From the NCBI GenBank assembly GCA_902362375.1, contig CABIVS010000002.1, positions 332,757 to 396,756 of the forward strand: a DNA stretch of 64,000 nt, read 5' to 3'. Positions 54,008-63,967 of this stretch are shown here, one piece after another (the stretch's first letter is position 1; every line of letters begins with the position of its first letter). The position numbers were made by a program, and so were the translations under genes. This DNA comes from Bacteroidaceae bacterium (lineage in GTDB: Bacteria; Bacteroidota; Bacteroidia; Bacteroidales; Bacteroidaceae). The notes beneath the pieces are model-generated. The model had not been told where the DNA came from, searched no databases, and worked only from the letters and a program-made list of their open reading frames with translations.

Positions 54008-56346
54008 TGGCAATATTGAGTAACGGTAAGTTTTATGGCTTCCTTTGTTCTACTAAAGAAACCGGGCAGAAACTAGCAAATGGAGTGAAAGAATATGTGG
54101 AAGATTTTGTGTCAGGATTTGCAGGGCATGGGTGGAAGATATGGGAATATGCCAAAGGCAAATGGATGTTGGAAATAGACTCGATTCGTGTTCGCGGACA
54201 GTTTACTGTATTCGAAATGCTGATCAGTAAAGTGAGGGCTATTATTGGCGCACAAGCTATAACACAAGGTTGTGGGAAGGTAAAGGCTGTTGAATTATCG
54301 AAAGATGGAACTGCTTATCTTATCACACTGGAAGATGCTGATATGAGTTTTATGGAACATGACTTTATCCGTTGTCAGGAGTTTACCGGAAGTCAGAAGG
54401 TTTATCATGTTGAGATAGAATCAGTAGCAGATGGAATCATTCGGGTTCCTTTATCTGAATTTGATTTGGATGAAGAGGGGATAGTGCTGAACCCACCGGC
54501 TCCGGGAGATGATATTGTGCAATTCGGTAATAGTTCGCACGATGAGAAATATGTAGGTCGCCATTCTGCTATTTATATGCATGCTAACGAAGGATTGCAA
54601 CCGGCTATTGATGTGTTGGATGAAATTTATTCAAAAGATTGGTCAGATTGCTTGAAAGTTCGTTTGGGAGGAGATATTCCAGGTGGTGATGGAGCGAGAG
54701 GATTTTATAGTGTGAATGGAATGATAAAGGGAATTGATAAATCAGGACATACTACTTATTGCTTATATCCGGATGGTACTGCTGAATTGGGAGATAAATC
54801 AGCTTTGTTCAAACCAAATAAGTCTGGATATATTGCTGGAGGAGCAATTGCTTGGGAATTGAATGAGGAGGAACTGGAATACGTTTGTACAATGAAAGGT
54901 GTTGTACTTACTTGGGACAATCTGGATAATGATGCAAAAGAAAATCTAAAAGGAGAGCCGGGTAAAGATGGTCTTGATATTGTTTGGAAAGGAGACTCTT
55001 CAACTCCTCCTGCCAATCCTCAAAAGAACTGGGCATATCGGGATACGGATAATGGTCAGGTTTATATCTATACTGGTGCAGTATGGGCTTTAATGGTTAC
55101 AGATGGCAACGACGGGGTGGATGGTACGAATGGTGAACCTGGTGCGGACGGTGAAGATGGAATGAGGGTATACATAACCTATAATGACAGTGAAAAGGAA
55201 CCGGCAAAACCAGTTGGAGACGGCACAACAGAAGGTTGGCATACCAATGCAACTGCGTCTGTTATTTGGATTTCGCAGAAAGTAGCGAAGAATGTTACTG
55301 ATGGAGAATGGGGAGAAGCTATAAAAATTAAAGGGGAGCCTGGAAAGGATGCAAATCTTCTTTCGTGGATTGAGAAATGGAACGGCTATGCAACAGAGTT
55401 AGGGGAAGATTATATTGTAACTCCTAAAATGTTTAGTGGGGTACGTTCTTCTGATAGAAAATTGACTGGCATTGTACAAGGCAAAGACTGTCTTATAGAT
55501 AAAGAAGGAAATAAACATTCTGGAATTTTTGCTTTAGTGGATGATGAAATCGTTTTTGAACTTGACCCGATAAATAAGAAGTATAAGTTTAAGGGAGAGG
55601 TAATTGCGGATAGCGGAACTTTTAATGGGACAGTGAATGCTGATAAAGGCACTTTTAAAGGGACGATAATTGCGGAAAAAGGCTCTATTGGTGGTTTTGA
55701 AATTACAAGTGGTCGCATAGGTTCTGAAGTGAATACAGAATATGGCGGCGGACAGCTTGCGATATATAATAACCTTATTCGTGTAGGAAACAGTGATAGT
55801 TATTCGTTATTAGGAGGTGATACAATTCCTGGTACAGCGGGTGGAGCTTACACTTCAACGTGCAGGTTCACTAATAATACTAAAAATGATTCATACAATG
55901 GTGCTAATTATGGTATGATGATAAATGTGAGCGGAGCGAAAAGAAATTATGGGATCAAATCAGATGCGCCCATAGTTGCTACTTCGTGCATTGGAATGAA
56001 AATAGCCAGACCCATATATTGGATAAATGGCAGCTCTGACGATGGTAAGGATTTTGATTTTTCAAAATACAGCGTTTATTTACTTGCATCTAATCGCAAT
56101 ATGAGTTTAAACCTTCCAACCGAATCAACCGTCGCATCTTATTTTGGTTTAACATCACTCCCTGGTGATTTTTCAGTAATGTTCACTCTTCATATAAGAC
56201 CTTGGTCCTATGACATAACAATTAATAACGTATATGATTGGAATGCGAATTTGATTAATGTAACAATGGTTAAAGGAGATACTCTTACGCTTCTTATTAG
56301 TAAATATGATGGATTTCGGTACGATGTACTAAACAGGCAAGATTAG
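54007..56346 (+). CDS. Tail fibre-like protein with collagen-like repeats
   Basis: 779 residues. The N-terminus (1-150) may attach to the hub. Short collagen-like Gly-X-Y runs occur near residues 317 (GEPGKDG), 372-385 (GTNGEPGADGEDG) and 443 (GEPGKDA). A repeat GTFNGTVNADKGTFKGTI at about 540 is typical of fibres with beta-helix segments. The C-terminus is a beta-rich, possibly receptor-binding domain. Likely a trimeric fibre. Confidence 0.65.
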   Translation: MAILSNGKFYGFLCSTKETGQKLANGVKEYVEDFVSGFAGHGWKIWEYAKGKWMLEIDSIRVRGQFTVFEMLISKVRAIIGAQAITQGCGKVKAVELSKDGTAYLITLEDADMSFMEHDFIRCQEFTGSQKVYHVEIESVADGIIRVPLSEFDLDEEGIVLNPPAPGDDIVQFGNSSHDEKYVGRHSAIYMHANEGLQPAIDVLDEIYSKDWSDCLKVRLGGDIPGGDGARGFYSVNGMIKGIDKSGHTTYCLYPDGTAELGDKSALFKPNKSGYIAGGAIAWELNEEELEYVCTMKGVVLTWDNLDNDAKENLKGEPGKDGLDIVWKGDSSTPPANPQKNWAYRDTDNGQVYIYTGAVWALMVTDGNDGVDGTNGEPGADGEDGMRVYITYNDSEKEPAKPVGDGTTEGWHTNATASVIWISQKVAKNVTDGEWGEAIKIKGEPGKDANLLSWIEKWNGYATELGEDYIVTPKMFSGVRSSDRKLTGIVQGKDCLIDKEGNKHSGIFALVDDEIVFELDPINKKYKFKGEVIADSGTFNGTVNADKGTFKGTIIAEKGSIGGFEITSGRIGSEVNTEYGGGQLAIYNNLIRVGNSDSYSLLGGDTIPGTAGGAYTSTCRFTNNTKNDSYNGANYGMMINVSGAKRNYGIKSDAPIVATSCIGMKIARPIYWINGSSDDGKDFDFSKYSVYLLASNRNMSLNLPTESTVASYFGLTSLPGDFSVMFTLHIRPWSYDITINNVYDWNANLINVTMVKGDTLTLLISKYDGFRYDVLNRQD

Positions 56347-56356
56347 TAGAGTATAT

Positions 56357-56731
56357 ATGGAACTAAACGACTGGCTAACTATACTCGGAGCTTTAGGAGG
56401 TTTGGAAGCAATCAAGTGGATGGTTAACTTTTACGTTAATCGGAAGACTGACGCAAGGAAAGAGGATGCAGCGGCAGATGCGGCAGAGAATGAGAATGAA
56501 CGTAATCAAGTTGCCTGGTTGGAGGAACGTATTGCTCAACGGGATGCGAAGATTGATGCTATTTATGTTGAACTTCGAGAGGAGCAATCTGCTCATTTGG
56601 AAGATATACATAAAAGATATGTGGCAGAATTGCAACTTAAAGAAGCAGAATTGAGTAGATGCGATTTATGGGAATGTCTGAAAAGAATTCCACCTAAATT
56701 TAAAAATAGAATAAAGGAGGTGCAACAATGA
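56357..56731 (+). CDS. Small membrane coiled-coil protein (holin candidate)
   Basis: 124 residues. One hydrophobic N-terminal segment (WLTILGALGGLEAIKWMVNF), then a charged coiled coil (ERNQVAWLEERIAQRDAKID). It overlaps the amidase gene by 4 bp, the place where a holin is often found. A single weak membrane segment makes holin only a possibility. Confidence 0.5.
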   Translation: MELNDWLTILGALGGLEAIKWMVNFYVNRKTDARKEDAAADAAENENERNQVAWLEERIAQRDAKIDAIYVELREEQSAHLEDIHKRYVAELQLKEAELSRCDLWECLKRIPPKFKNRIKEVQQ

Positions 56732-57318
56732 AAGTATTGATTGATAACGGACATGGTGAGAATACTCCCGGTAAGCGTTCACCGGATGGAAGATTGAGAG
56801 AATGGGAATATACAAGAAGGATTGCTGGTATGGTAATAATCGGATTGAGAAATAAAGGGATAGATGCCGAAAGGATCGTTAAAGAAATGGTAGATATACC
56901 TTTATCTGTACGATGTAGGCGTGCAAATACGATTTATAGAGAAACCGGAGGTAATGCTATATTAGTTTCTATCCATTGCAATGCTGCCGGTTCCGGTTCA
57001 GATTGGCTGTCTGCGCATGGATGGAGTGTATTTGTATCTAATAATGCATCAGTGAATAGCAAGAGCTTGGCTGTATGTTTAGGGGAAACAGCTATTAAAA
57101 AAGATGTTTTTGTTCGTCAGCCAATGCCCGGGCAATTATTCTGGATGCAAAATCTTGCTATATGTCGGGATACAGTTTGTCCGGCTATACTGACGGAGAA
57201 CTTCTTTCAAGATAATAAGGAGGATGTCGAATATTTATTATCTGATGAAGGTAAACTAATGGTTACACAAATTCATGTGGATGGAATAATAGATTACTTG
57301 AAAAAAAATAAGAGATGA
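56728..57318 (+). CDS. N-acetylmuramoyl-L-alanine amidase (endolysin)
   Basis: 196 residues, no signal peptide: the Amidase_3 fold with zinc ligands His9 (DNGHG), Glu25 or Glu27 (REWEY), His82 (SIHCN), and catalytic Glu156 (LTENFF). Typical phage-type endolysin length. It cleaves the amide bond between MurNAc and the stem peptide and would free particles by lysis together with the neighbouring membrane proteins. Confidence 0.88.
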   Translation: MKVLIDNGHGENTPGKRSPDGRLREWEYTRRIAGMVIIGLRNKGIDAERIVKEMVDIPLSVRCRRANTIYRETGGNAILVSIHCNAAGSGSDWLSAHGWSVFVSNNASVNSKSLAVCLGETAIKKDVFVRQPMPGQLFWMQNLAICRDTVCPAILTENFFQDNKEDVEYLLSDEGKLMVTQIHVDGIIDYLKKNKR

Positions 57319-57701
57319 AGCTACTTCCATGCATATTGTTTATTCTTATCACGTTGGGGGGATGGTTGAGCTCTTGTAGAACCCAATATATTCCTGTCGA
57401 GACGATAAGAACCGAATACCGGGCTCGTGATAGTATCCGATATGACAGCATATATCATCGTGACAGTGTATATGTGATGGTGAAAGGAGATACTGTATGT
57501 GAGTATAAATACAAGTATTTGTATAGATATCAGTACGTAAACAGAACAGATACTTTAATGAAGGTAGATTCGATACAGATTCCTTATCCGGTGGAGAAGC
57601 AACTGTCTAAATGGCAACAGTTCAAACTGGATTTTGGAGGTACTGCCATGTTGGTGATGATTATAATTGTGATAGTGAAATTGAAAAACTTAAAAATGTA
57701 G
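57315..57701 (+). CDS. Unimolecular spanin-like lipoprotein
   Basis: 128 residues. An N-terminal lipoprotein signal (LFILITLGGWLSSC, Cys21) is followed by a Tyr/Arg/Asp-rich periplasmic stretch and a C-terminal membrane segment (AMLVMIIIVIVKL). A lipid anchor at one end and an inner-membrane helix at the other is the topology of single-gene spanins (u-spanins) that fuse outer and inner membrane in the last step of lysis. It overlaps the amidase by 4 bp. Function inferred from topology. Confidence 0.55.
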   Translation: MKLLPCILFILITLGGWLSSCRTQYIPVETIRTEYRARDSIRYDSIYHRDSVYVMVKGDTVCEYKYKYLYRYQYVNRTDTLMKVDSIQIPYPVEKQLSKWQQFKLDFGGTAMLVMIIIVIVKLKNLKM

Positions 57702-57706
57702 TAGAT

Positions 57707-60700
57707 ATGAGTGAAGAATTGAAAGGAACAAATATATATGCTCCTATTGTTCCGGGCACTGATGAAGATAAATATCCAACCCATGATAGTAAATATGGTA
57801 AGGGAGGATATAAGGAAGTCTCAACGTTGGAAGAACGTGATTCTCTTCCTGAAGAGCGTCTTCGCGTAGGTTGTAAAGTGTATGTAGTATCAGAGGGTAA
57901 AGAGTATCATTATAAAGGTGATGGTGAATGGGAAGAGTCCAAAGGAGTAGCTAAATTGAGCGAATTGGAGGATGTTGAATTTACAGAAGATCCCCGGAAT
58001 GGTTCTGTCTTAGTTAAGCAGGATGATAGGTGGATTCCCGCATCGGAGATGTTTATTCCCACTGGAGAAATGACGGACGGTACTACTATTAAGACATTTG
58101 ATGATTTAGTTGGCTTTATTGTTTCCATGTCAGGAGGCGATAAGGTGCAACGTAATATTCGTGTGGTAAATAACTTGGACTCAAAAAACCTGTCTGCCAG
58201 TAAAGGAGATCCATGTATTTTAGATTTAACATTCGTATCTCAGGAACGATATAGTATTCGTGATCCTTATGAAAATACGGGGGAGAGAGGGCTGTTACAA
58301 ATATCTGTTAAAAATACAGTAAATTCCGAGTACGTAGTAGTCAGGGAGATGTATATATCTTCTGCCGTTTCGATTAAGGTTGACATTGCAGAGTATTTGT
58401 CTTCGGGTGCAAATAACGTCATGGTGAAGGTTACCGGAGAAGTGACAGAGGAATCAACCCCGGCTTTTGTATATACAGTGCAACTTACTTCACTATCCAT
58501 AAGTGCTGATAACTTTAAATGGTGGACCGCTTATACCGGTGATATCACTATGCCGTTTAATATCGGAGGAAATGTTTCTAAGGGTTTATTTATAACTGTT
58601 TCAGGAAAAGACTATAATGAAGCCTATGAATTGCCACTTGGCACAAATGTGTTTGTAGAGACAGCATTGAATTATAGTATACCGCACCCTGAAAAGACTG
58701 GTGTATTCAGAGTTTCCGCTTATGTAGCCAATGCGGATGGAAGTATTCGTACCAAGACAATCTCATTTAATATTATTTGTGCTGTGTCCGGAACACAGGA
58801 AAAGTTGATTGCAATTAATAATATAGCAGATAAAGCTACGAACTGGTCTGAAAACACATTGTTTGAATATACGATGTATGATGGTGATAATGTGAGTACT
58901 AATGCCATATTCCAAATTACTAAGGATAGTGAAGAGGTCTTTAATTCAGTAGAAGATAATATCTCTACTTCTACCAGATATTCTTTTTCATTGCCACTTG
59001 AAATAGATACTATTGATAATCAGGATTTCTCCATCATTGCTGCAATAAGGAGTGGCGACATCTTGCTAACAGCCCCTCTGACTTTCCAGGTAAACAACTC
59101 TCTTGGCTATTCCGCTATTGCGGGAGCTGTTGTGTATATTAATCCTAAGACGAGAACAAACCGGCAAGGTAATCGTGAATATATGATTAATGAAATAGAT
59201 GGTTCCCTGATTGAAGCTGAATGGTCAGGAGTTAACTGGGGAAATGATGGATGGGTGGATGATAGCTTTGGCTACAAAACTCTCCGAATGCTTGCAGGTT
59301 CAAGTGTGAATATTAACTATAGTCCATTCTCAAAAGAATGTGCTCGAACGGGTAAAACCTTTGAAATAGACTATCAGATTTCAAATGTGACAGATTTTTC
59401 GAAACCTATTATTACCATATCTACTCCGATAAATGATTCGTTTATTGGTCTGAATATTTATCCGGATGATGTAGTGATGTACTCTCAATCTTTGAAAGAT
59501 AAGGATGTGCAGAGTCTTCACACATTTGAAGAAAAACGCACTCGACTCACACTGACAGTAATGCCTGATGCCTATGGAAATTCAGGATTTAATCTCTGTA
59601 TCTTATATATTAATGGCATAAAGAATCGTGAATTCACTTATGAAAATAATGATTACTTTGCTCATAACGGCATCATTGCAATAGGTTCCGAATCTGCTGA
59701 CGTGGATGTCTATGGTATTCGTGAATATGATTCGGCACTGACTTCACAGGGAGTACAGACAAACTTAGTGAACTGGATGTCTACTACAGAAGAAAAAGAT
59801 AAGTTCAAGCTTGCTAATGATATTCTTGATGCGAATGGTTCTGAAATTGATTTTAACAATACAGTAGATCAGTATAACGTTATTGTGTTTGATACAATTA
59901 TTCCGAGTATGGCAGATCAAACACAACGTGTCGGGACGTTGGAGGTTTATTACTATGACCATCCGGAATGGAATGTTGCTATCAGTAATGTAGCAGCTAA
60001 AGGTCAGGGAACCTCTTCTATGAAATACTGGATATGGAACACCAGTTATAAGCTTGATAAAAACCTCTCAGTGATTACTCATGCAGACGGGAGTACAAGC
60101 AAAAAGACCTGGCAGATGGTTCCTTGGATTCCTGCGGGAGAAAAGTTTACTGCAAAGAAAAACTTTGCTTCAAGTATGCAATCTCATAAGATTGGCGCTG
60201 TCAATTCATATACGGATTTATATAAACAGGTGGGGTTAAGAAACGAAGCAATGTTAACTGAAAAGTATGCTGATGCACGTGTATCAGTGTATGAACTTCC
60301 TTTCTTCTGTTTTGAGAAGTCCATCAATGATGAAGGGAAAACTGTATATACCTTCAGAGGTTTGTATACATTTGGTCCGGATAAAGGAGATAAGAATACA
60401 TTTGGTTATGATACGGATCTGTTTCCGGGTTTGCTAAGTATTGAGGGCTCTGATAACTCACCATTATTGACCCTGTTTCGTGTGCCTTGGAACACTAACA
60501 GTGGTAGAATCGTATATAATGCAGACAAAGAGGCATGGCAGTATAATGGAGCTAACTCTATTAATTTTGGAGCTGGCAAAGTCGAGAATATAAGTAGATG
60601 GATACCAACCTATAATCATGTATATCAGTGTTCTCCTCGCCTGCTTCCATTTGAGGGCACTCCAGATGAGTTGAATGCAGATATGTCTCAATATCGTGTG

Positions 60701-63700
60701 CAACCTTATGAATTTTGGATTGCGAAGTCTGGTGATCCGAATCAATTTGACGTATATTATTATGAAGCTTCTGAAGGCAAATTCATTCCTTCGGATATCG
60801 GTGAAGGCACTATTAATTTGAAGACCCAACTTATTGATAAAGGGTATGGACTTTCTATTTCTGATCTGACAGGAAAGAGTAATGATGAATTGAATACCTT
60901 ATTTATTAATGCTCGTATAGCTAAGTTCAGGCAAGAAGCTGCTCAATACTGGGATATTGACGACTGTTTGTACTTTATGAATAATGTTGAATTTAATGCC
61001 GGAACAGATGAGCGTGCAAAGAATACATATCCTTACTGTTTTGGAACTGAAACTTCAAGATGGCGATGGCGTGTGGATGATGCGGATACTCGTTTTGATA
61101 CAACCAACCGTGGTCTTCCGGATAAAGAATATAGTGTTGAGACCCATGATCTTGATGAAACCGGAGCTGCAATTTGGAATGGTGAGACAAATAACTTCTT
61201 TAACTTGATGGAACTTGCTTTCCCAGAAGAGAAAATCACAAGTATGCGTAAGTCTATGAGTGCAATGCAGGAACTCGGTGGCTTAAAATCTGGAAATGAT
61301 CTTGAAAAGATATATGCTTTCTATAAGAAATATTACTTCGACCAGGCGCAGGAGTATTTCCCTGCAAATGGCTATAATGCTGATGCAAAATATTGCTATG
61401 AAAATGGTAAGCTTGCATATAATAGAGGTATCTATTCAAATGATACAGATCCAATTACCCAGTCATTAGGCGATCACTATTTGGCTGAACAACGCTGGAT
61501 TACGAAGCGTATTCTTTATATGATGAGTAAATACTCGTTTGGTTTATTCTCTGCTGCCGGTACTGATACTATAACTGTGCGTGCTGCCGGAAATACGATA
61601 AAATATGCACTTACACCCGCTATGGATATGTATGCGGCTATTTCCAACGGTACTTCAATTATTAAAGGAAAACGAACGAAGGCTGGTGAAGTATGTGAAA
61701 TGGAAATAGAACTTTCAGGTTCTGGAGATCAGCAAAATACAATTGAAGGAGCTTCTTATTTACAGGATATTGGTGACTGGCATGATAAGAATGTACAAGG
61801 ATCAATGGTTATTCAGGGTAAGATGTTGCGTGAAATACGTCTTGGACATAAAACAGAACCGATAACCATTTCTATTTCATCATTGACAATATCCAATTGT
61901 GTCTCATTGCAAAAGCTGATATTATCCAATATCCGGCAATTGAGTGGTGCGCTGAACCTAACCGCGTGTACGCATTTGAAAGAAGTGTATGCTGATGGAA
62001 CATCTTTGTCTCAAATCAAATTGCCTTCGGGTGGGGGGCTTGAATTGGTGGAATTTAGTTCTTTGAATCAATATATATCTTTGTCTAACTATCCATTGCT
62101 TACGAATGAGGGTGTAGTAATTGATATGTGTAAAGAGATTATAACTGACTTCTTTATAGTGGATTGTCAGCAAATGCAATCAATGAAAATGTTGGTGGAT
62201 ATAATGAACTCTCAAAACGAACAAGGCACTTCTCATGCGCTGAAACGTGTTCGTGCTGTTGGTTTTACTGAAACATATAATGGTTCAGAGCTATTAGAGA
62301 AATTGGTAGAATTATCTAATGGGACATATCTGGGATTAAGTAGTGAAGGTTTGGCAGGTGAAGATGAACTTCCGGTACTTGATGGTACTTTGAATATCAA
62401 CGCGAGTGCCTATGAAGACTCTGTTGAATTGTTACGAAAGACTTTTAAAAAGTTGGTGCTAAATATTAGTGGAGAATTCTATATCCGTTTTATTGATAAA
62501 CTTGTGCTGGAGTTGTGTGCGAGGTATTTTGGTGATGGAATAGGTACAAGTAAGAGACAAATGGGAGAGATTACTGAATTGGGAAATGTTTTTGTAGGAA
62601 AAGAAATTAAGTCTTTCAATGAACTTGCATTATCTAAAATCAATTCTTTGACTAACGAGTTTGTAGGATGTTCTAAGTTAGACACAATAACTCTTCCTGA
62701 TACATTAAGAACCTTGGGGACATCCGCATTTACAGGAAGTGGTGTTGTTTTAGATTTATCAGATTGTACATATATTACAGATCTGATTATTGATTCTGAC
62801 AACATCTTTGAAGTAATGCCAGCCCCCAATGATAATCTTGAAAGTGTAACTTATGATGCTGGTTCCAGTAAAATAAAAATGGTTGGGTATTCTAAGGCTG
62901 TTATGAAAATCAATAACGAAGAGGAAATAACCGATTTTTGGGTGGAGAACTGTGACGGATGTAGGAACTCGCTTTCAAGATTGTATTCAATTTACTCAAA
63001 AGATGGACATGCACTTAGGTATATTAGGGCAATAGGATTTGATGAACATTTTGGGGGAGATGGGGGAATACTTGATACTCTTATCGCATTTGCAGAAAAT
63101 GGTTATCATGGAATTAATGATGGAAATAGGGATGATGACATAATTCCTGTTCTGTCTGGAAAATTACACTGTACCGCAAACTACTCTCCAGACAAACTTT
63201 ATAGTGTGAAAAGCTATTTTCCGCAAATTCAGTTCAATATGACAGGAATAGCGTACATTGATTTTAAAGACAGTGTTGTAAAGAAAATATGCGTACAGAA
63301 TTGGGGGACTGGTTCGGAGTTAACAGTTGCTAGGGCAGCGGCAGTGACCAGTCTAGGCACCAAGTTCAAGGAGAACTCGGTTATTACGTCCTTTGACGAA
63401 TTTAAATATTTCACGAACTATACAAATAGCAGGGAATTCAATATGGAGGATCCCTATCTTAATAGAATTGATACAGCTCCATTTGAGGGCTGCTCTAAAT
63501 TAGAGTCTATTATTTTACCACCTAACATCTATAACATTTCCTTATCATTTTTCGCCAATACAAAAATATCAAGCATTGTAATCCCTAAGTCTGTTGGCTT
63601 GGCCTGCGGAAGAGTTTTTAATAACTGTACTAATCTGACTACCATTATTTTTGAAGATGGTGGTGACGTTCCTTTGATAATCGGTAAAGATTACTGGTTA

Positions 63701-63967
63701 GAGAATACGCCGCTTACAACTTTAGTTCTTCCTGCTAGAACATCACAAATACTTGATTATTGGCGACGTGGCTCCAATATCCAAAAGTTGTATATAAAAA
63801 CAACGGTACCACCAACATTGTCAAACGGTTGGGGAGATAACCCTGACCAATGTGATTTATTTGTGCCTGTAGGATGCCGAGACATATACCGTAAGGCATC
63901 TAATTGGAACAGCTTCAGATCAATTTCTGAATATAATTTTGACATAAATCCGGACAATGTATATTAA
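57707..63967 (+). CDS. Giant tail fibre/adhesin with BspA-like leucine-rich repeats
   Basis: 2086 residues from the ATG at 57707, just after the spanin stop; an earlier in-frame ATG (57611) lies inside the spanin gene and is less likely. The N-terminus (YPTHDSKYGKGGYKEV, then YVVSEGKEYHYKG) is a phage attachment-type head. Middle: Ig-like and concanavalin-like domains (about 470-690), then a block GQGTSSMKYW near 766. C-terminal third (from about 1380): BspA/TpLRR-type repeats (LDTITLPDTLRTLGTSAF, LESIILPPNIYNISLSFF, LTTIIFEDGG) ending in CDLFVPVGCRDIYRKAS. Probably binds a surface glycan or protein of the target cell. Confidence 0.75.
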   Translation: MSEELKGTNIYAPIVPGTDEDKYPTHDSKYGKGGYKEVSTLEERDSLPEERLRVGCKVYVVSEGKEYHYKGDGEWEESKGVAKLSELEDVEFTEDPRNGSVLVKQDDRWIPASEMFIPTGEMTDGTTIKTFDDLVGFIVSMSGGDKVQRNIRVVNNLDSKNLSASKGDPCILDLTFVSQERYSIRDPYENTGERGLLQISVKNTVNSEYVVVREMYISSAVSIKVDIAEYLSSGANNVMVKVTGEVTEESTPAFVYTVQLTSLSISADNFKWWTAYTGDITMPFNIGGNVSKGLFITVSGKDYNEAYELPLGTNVFVETALNYSIPHPEKTGVFRVSAYVANADGSIRTKTISFNIICAVSGTQEKLIAINNIADKATNWSENTLFEYTMYDGDNVSTNAIFQITKDSEEVFNSVEDNISTSTRYSFSLPLEIDTIDNQDFSIIAAIRSGDILLTAPLTFQVNNSLGYSAIAGAVVYINPKTRTNRQGNREYMINEIDGSLIEAEWSGVNWGNDGWVDDSFGYKTLRMLAGSSVNINYSPFSKECARTGKTFEIDYQISNVTDFSKPIITISTPINDSFIGLNIYPDDVVMYSQSLKDKDVQSLHTFEEKRTRLTLTVMPDAYGNSGFNLCILYINGIKNREFTYENNDYFAHNGIIAIGSESADVDVYGIREYDSALTSQGVQTNLVNWMSTTEEKDKFKLANDILDANGSEIDFNNTVDQYNVIVFDTIIPSMADQTQRVGTLEVYYYDHPEWNVAISNVAAKGQGTSSMKYWIWNTSYKLDKNLSVITHADGSTSKKTWQMVPWIPAGEKFTAKKNFASSMQSHKIGAVNSYTDLYKQVGLRNEAMLTEKYADARVSVYELPFFCFEKSINDEGKTVYTFRGLYTFGPDKGDKNTFGYDTDLFPGLLSIEGSDNSPLLTLFRVPWNTNSGRIVYNADKEAWQYNGANSINFGAGKVENISRWIPTYNHVYQCSPRLLPFEGTPDELNADMSQYRVQPYEFWIAKSGDPNQFDVYYYEASEGKFIPSDIGEGTINLKTQLIDKGYGLSISDLTGKSNDELNTLFINARIAKFRQEAAQYWDIDDCLYFMNNVEFNAGTDERAKNTYPYCFGTETSRWRWRVDDADTRFDTTNRGLPDKEYSVETHDLDETGAAIWNGETNNFFNLMELAFPEEKITSMRKSMSAMQELGGLKSGNDLEKIYAFYKKYYFDQAQEYFPANGYNADAKYCYENGKLAYNRGIYSNDTDPITQSLGDHYLAEQRWITKRILYMMSKYSFGLFSAAGTDTITVRAAGNTIKYALTPAMDMYAAISNGTSIIKGKRTKAGEVCEMEIELSGSGDQQNTIEGASYLQDIGDWHDKNVQGSMVIQGKMLREIRLGHKTEPITISISSLTISNCVSLQKLILSNIRQLSGALNLTACTHLKEVYADGTSLSQIKLPSGGGLELVEFSSLNQYISLSNYPLLTNEGVVIDMCKEIITDFFIVDCQQMQSMKMLVDIMNSQNEQGTSHALKRVRAVGFTETYNGSELLEKLVELSNGTYLGLSSEGLAGEDELPVLDGTLNINASAYEDSVELLRKTFKKLVLNISGEFYIRFIDKLVLELCARYFGDGIGTSKRQMGEITELGNVFVGKEIKSFNELALSKINSLTNEFVGCSKLDTITLPDTLRTLGTSAFTGSGVVLDLSDCTYITDLIIDSDNIFEVMPAPNDNLESVTYDAGSSKIKMVGYSKAVMKINNEEEITDFWVENCDGCRNSLSRLYSIYSKDGHALRYIRAIGFDEHFGGDGGILDTLIAFAENGYHGINDGNRDDDIIPVLSGKLHCTANYSPDKLYSVKSYFPQIQFNMTGIAYIDFKDSVVKKICVQNWGTGSELTVARAAAVTSLGTKFKENSVITSFDEFKYFTNYTNSREFNMEDPYLNRIDTAPFEGCSKLESIILPPNIYNISLSFFANTKISSIVIPKSVGLACGRVFNNCTNLTTIIFEDGGDVPLIIGKDYWLENTPLTTLVLPARTSQILDYWRRGSNIQKLYIKTTVPPTLSNGWGDNPDQCDLFVPVGCRDIYRKASNWNSFRSISEYNFDINPDNVY

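Noticed and set aside
57611..57706. Longer start of the giant fibre gene
   Set aside because: Would lie inside the spanin-like gene; the ATG at 57707, 5 bp after the spanin stop, gives a normal phage-type N-terminus.
54007..63967. Diversity-generating retroelement targeting the fibres
   Set aside because: No reverse transcriptase or template/variable repeat pair was recognised in the window; it could lie downstream, but nothing here supports it.
38255..63967. Contractile injection system or T6SS
   Set aside because: No sheath, baseplate wedge, spike or AAA+ ATPase gene; the gene set fits a long non-contractile tail.
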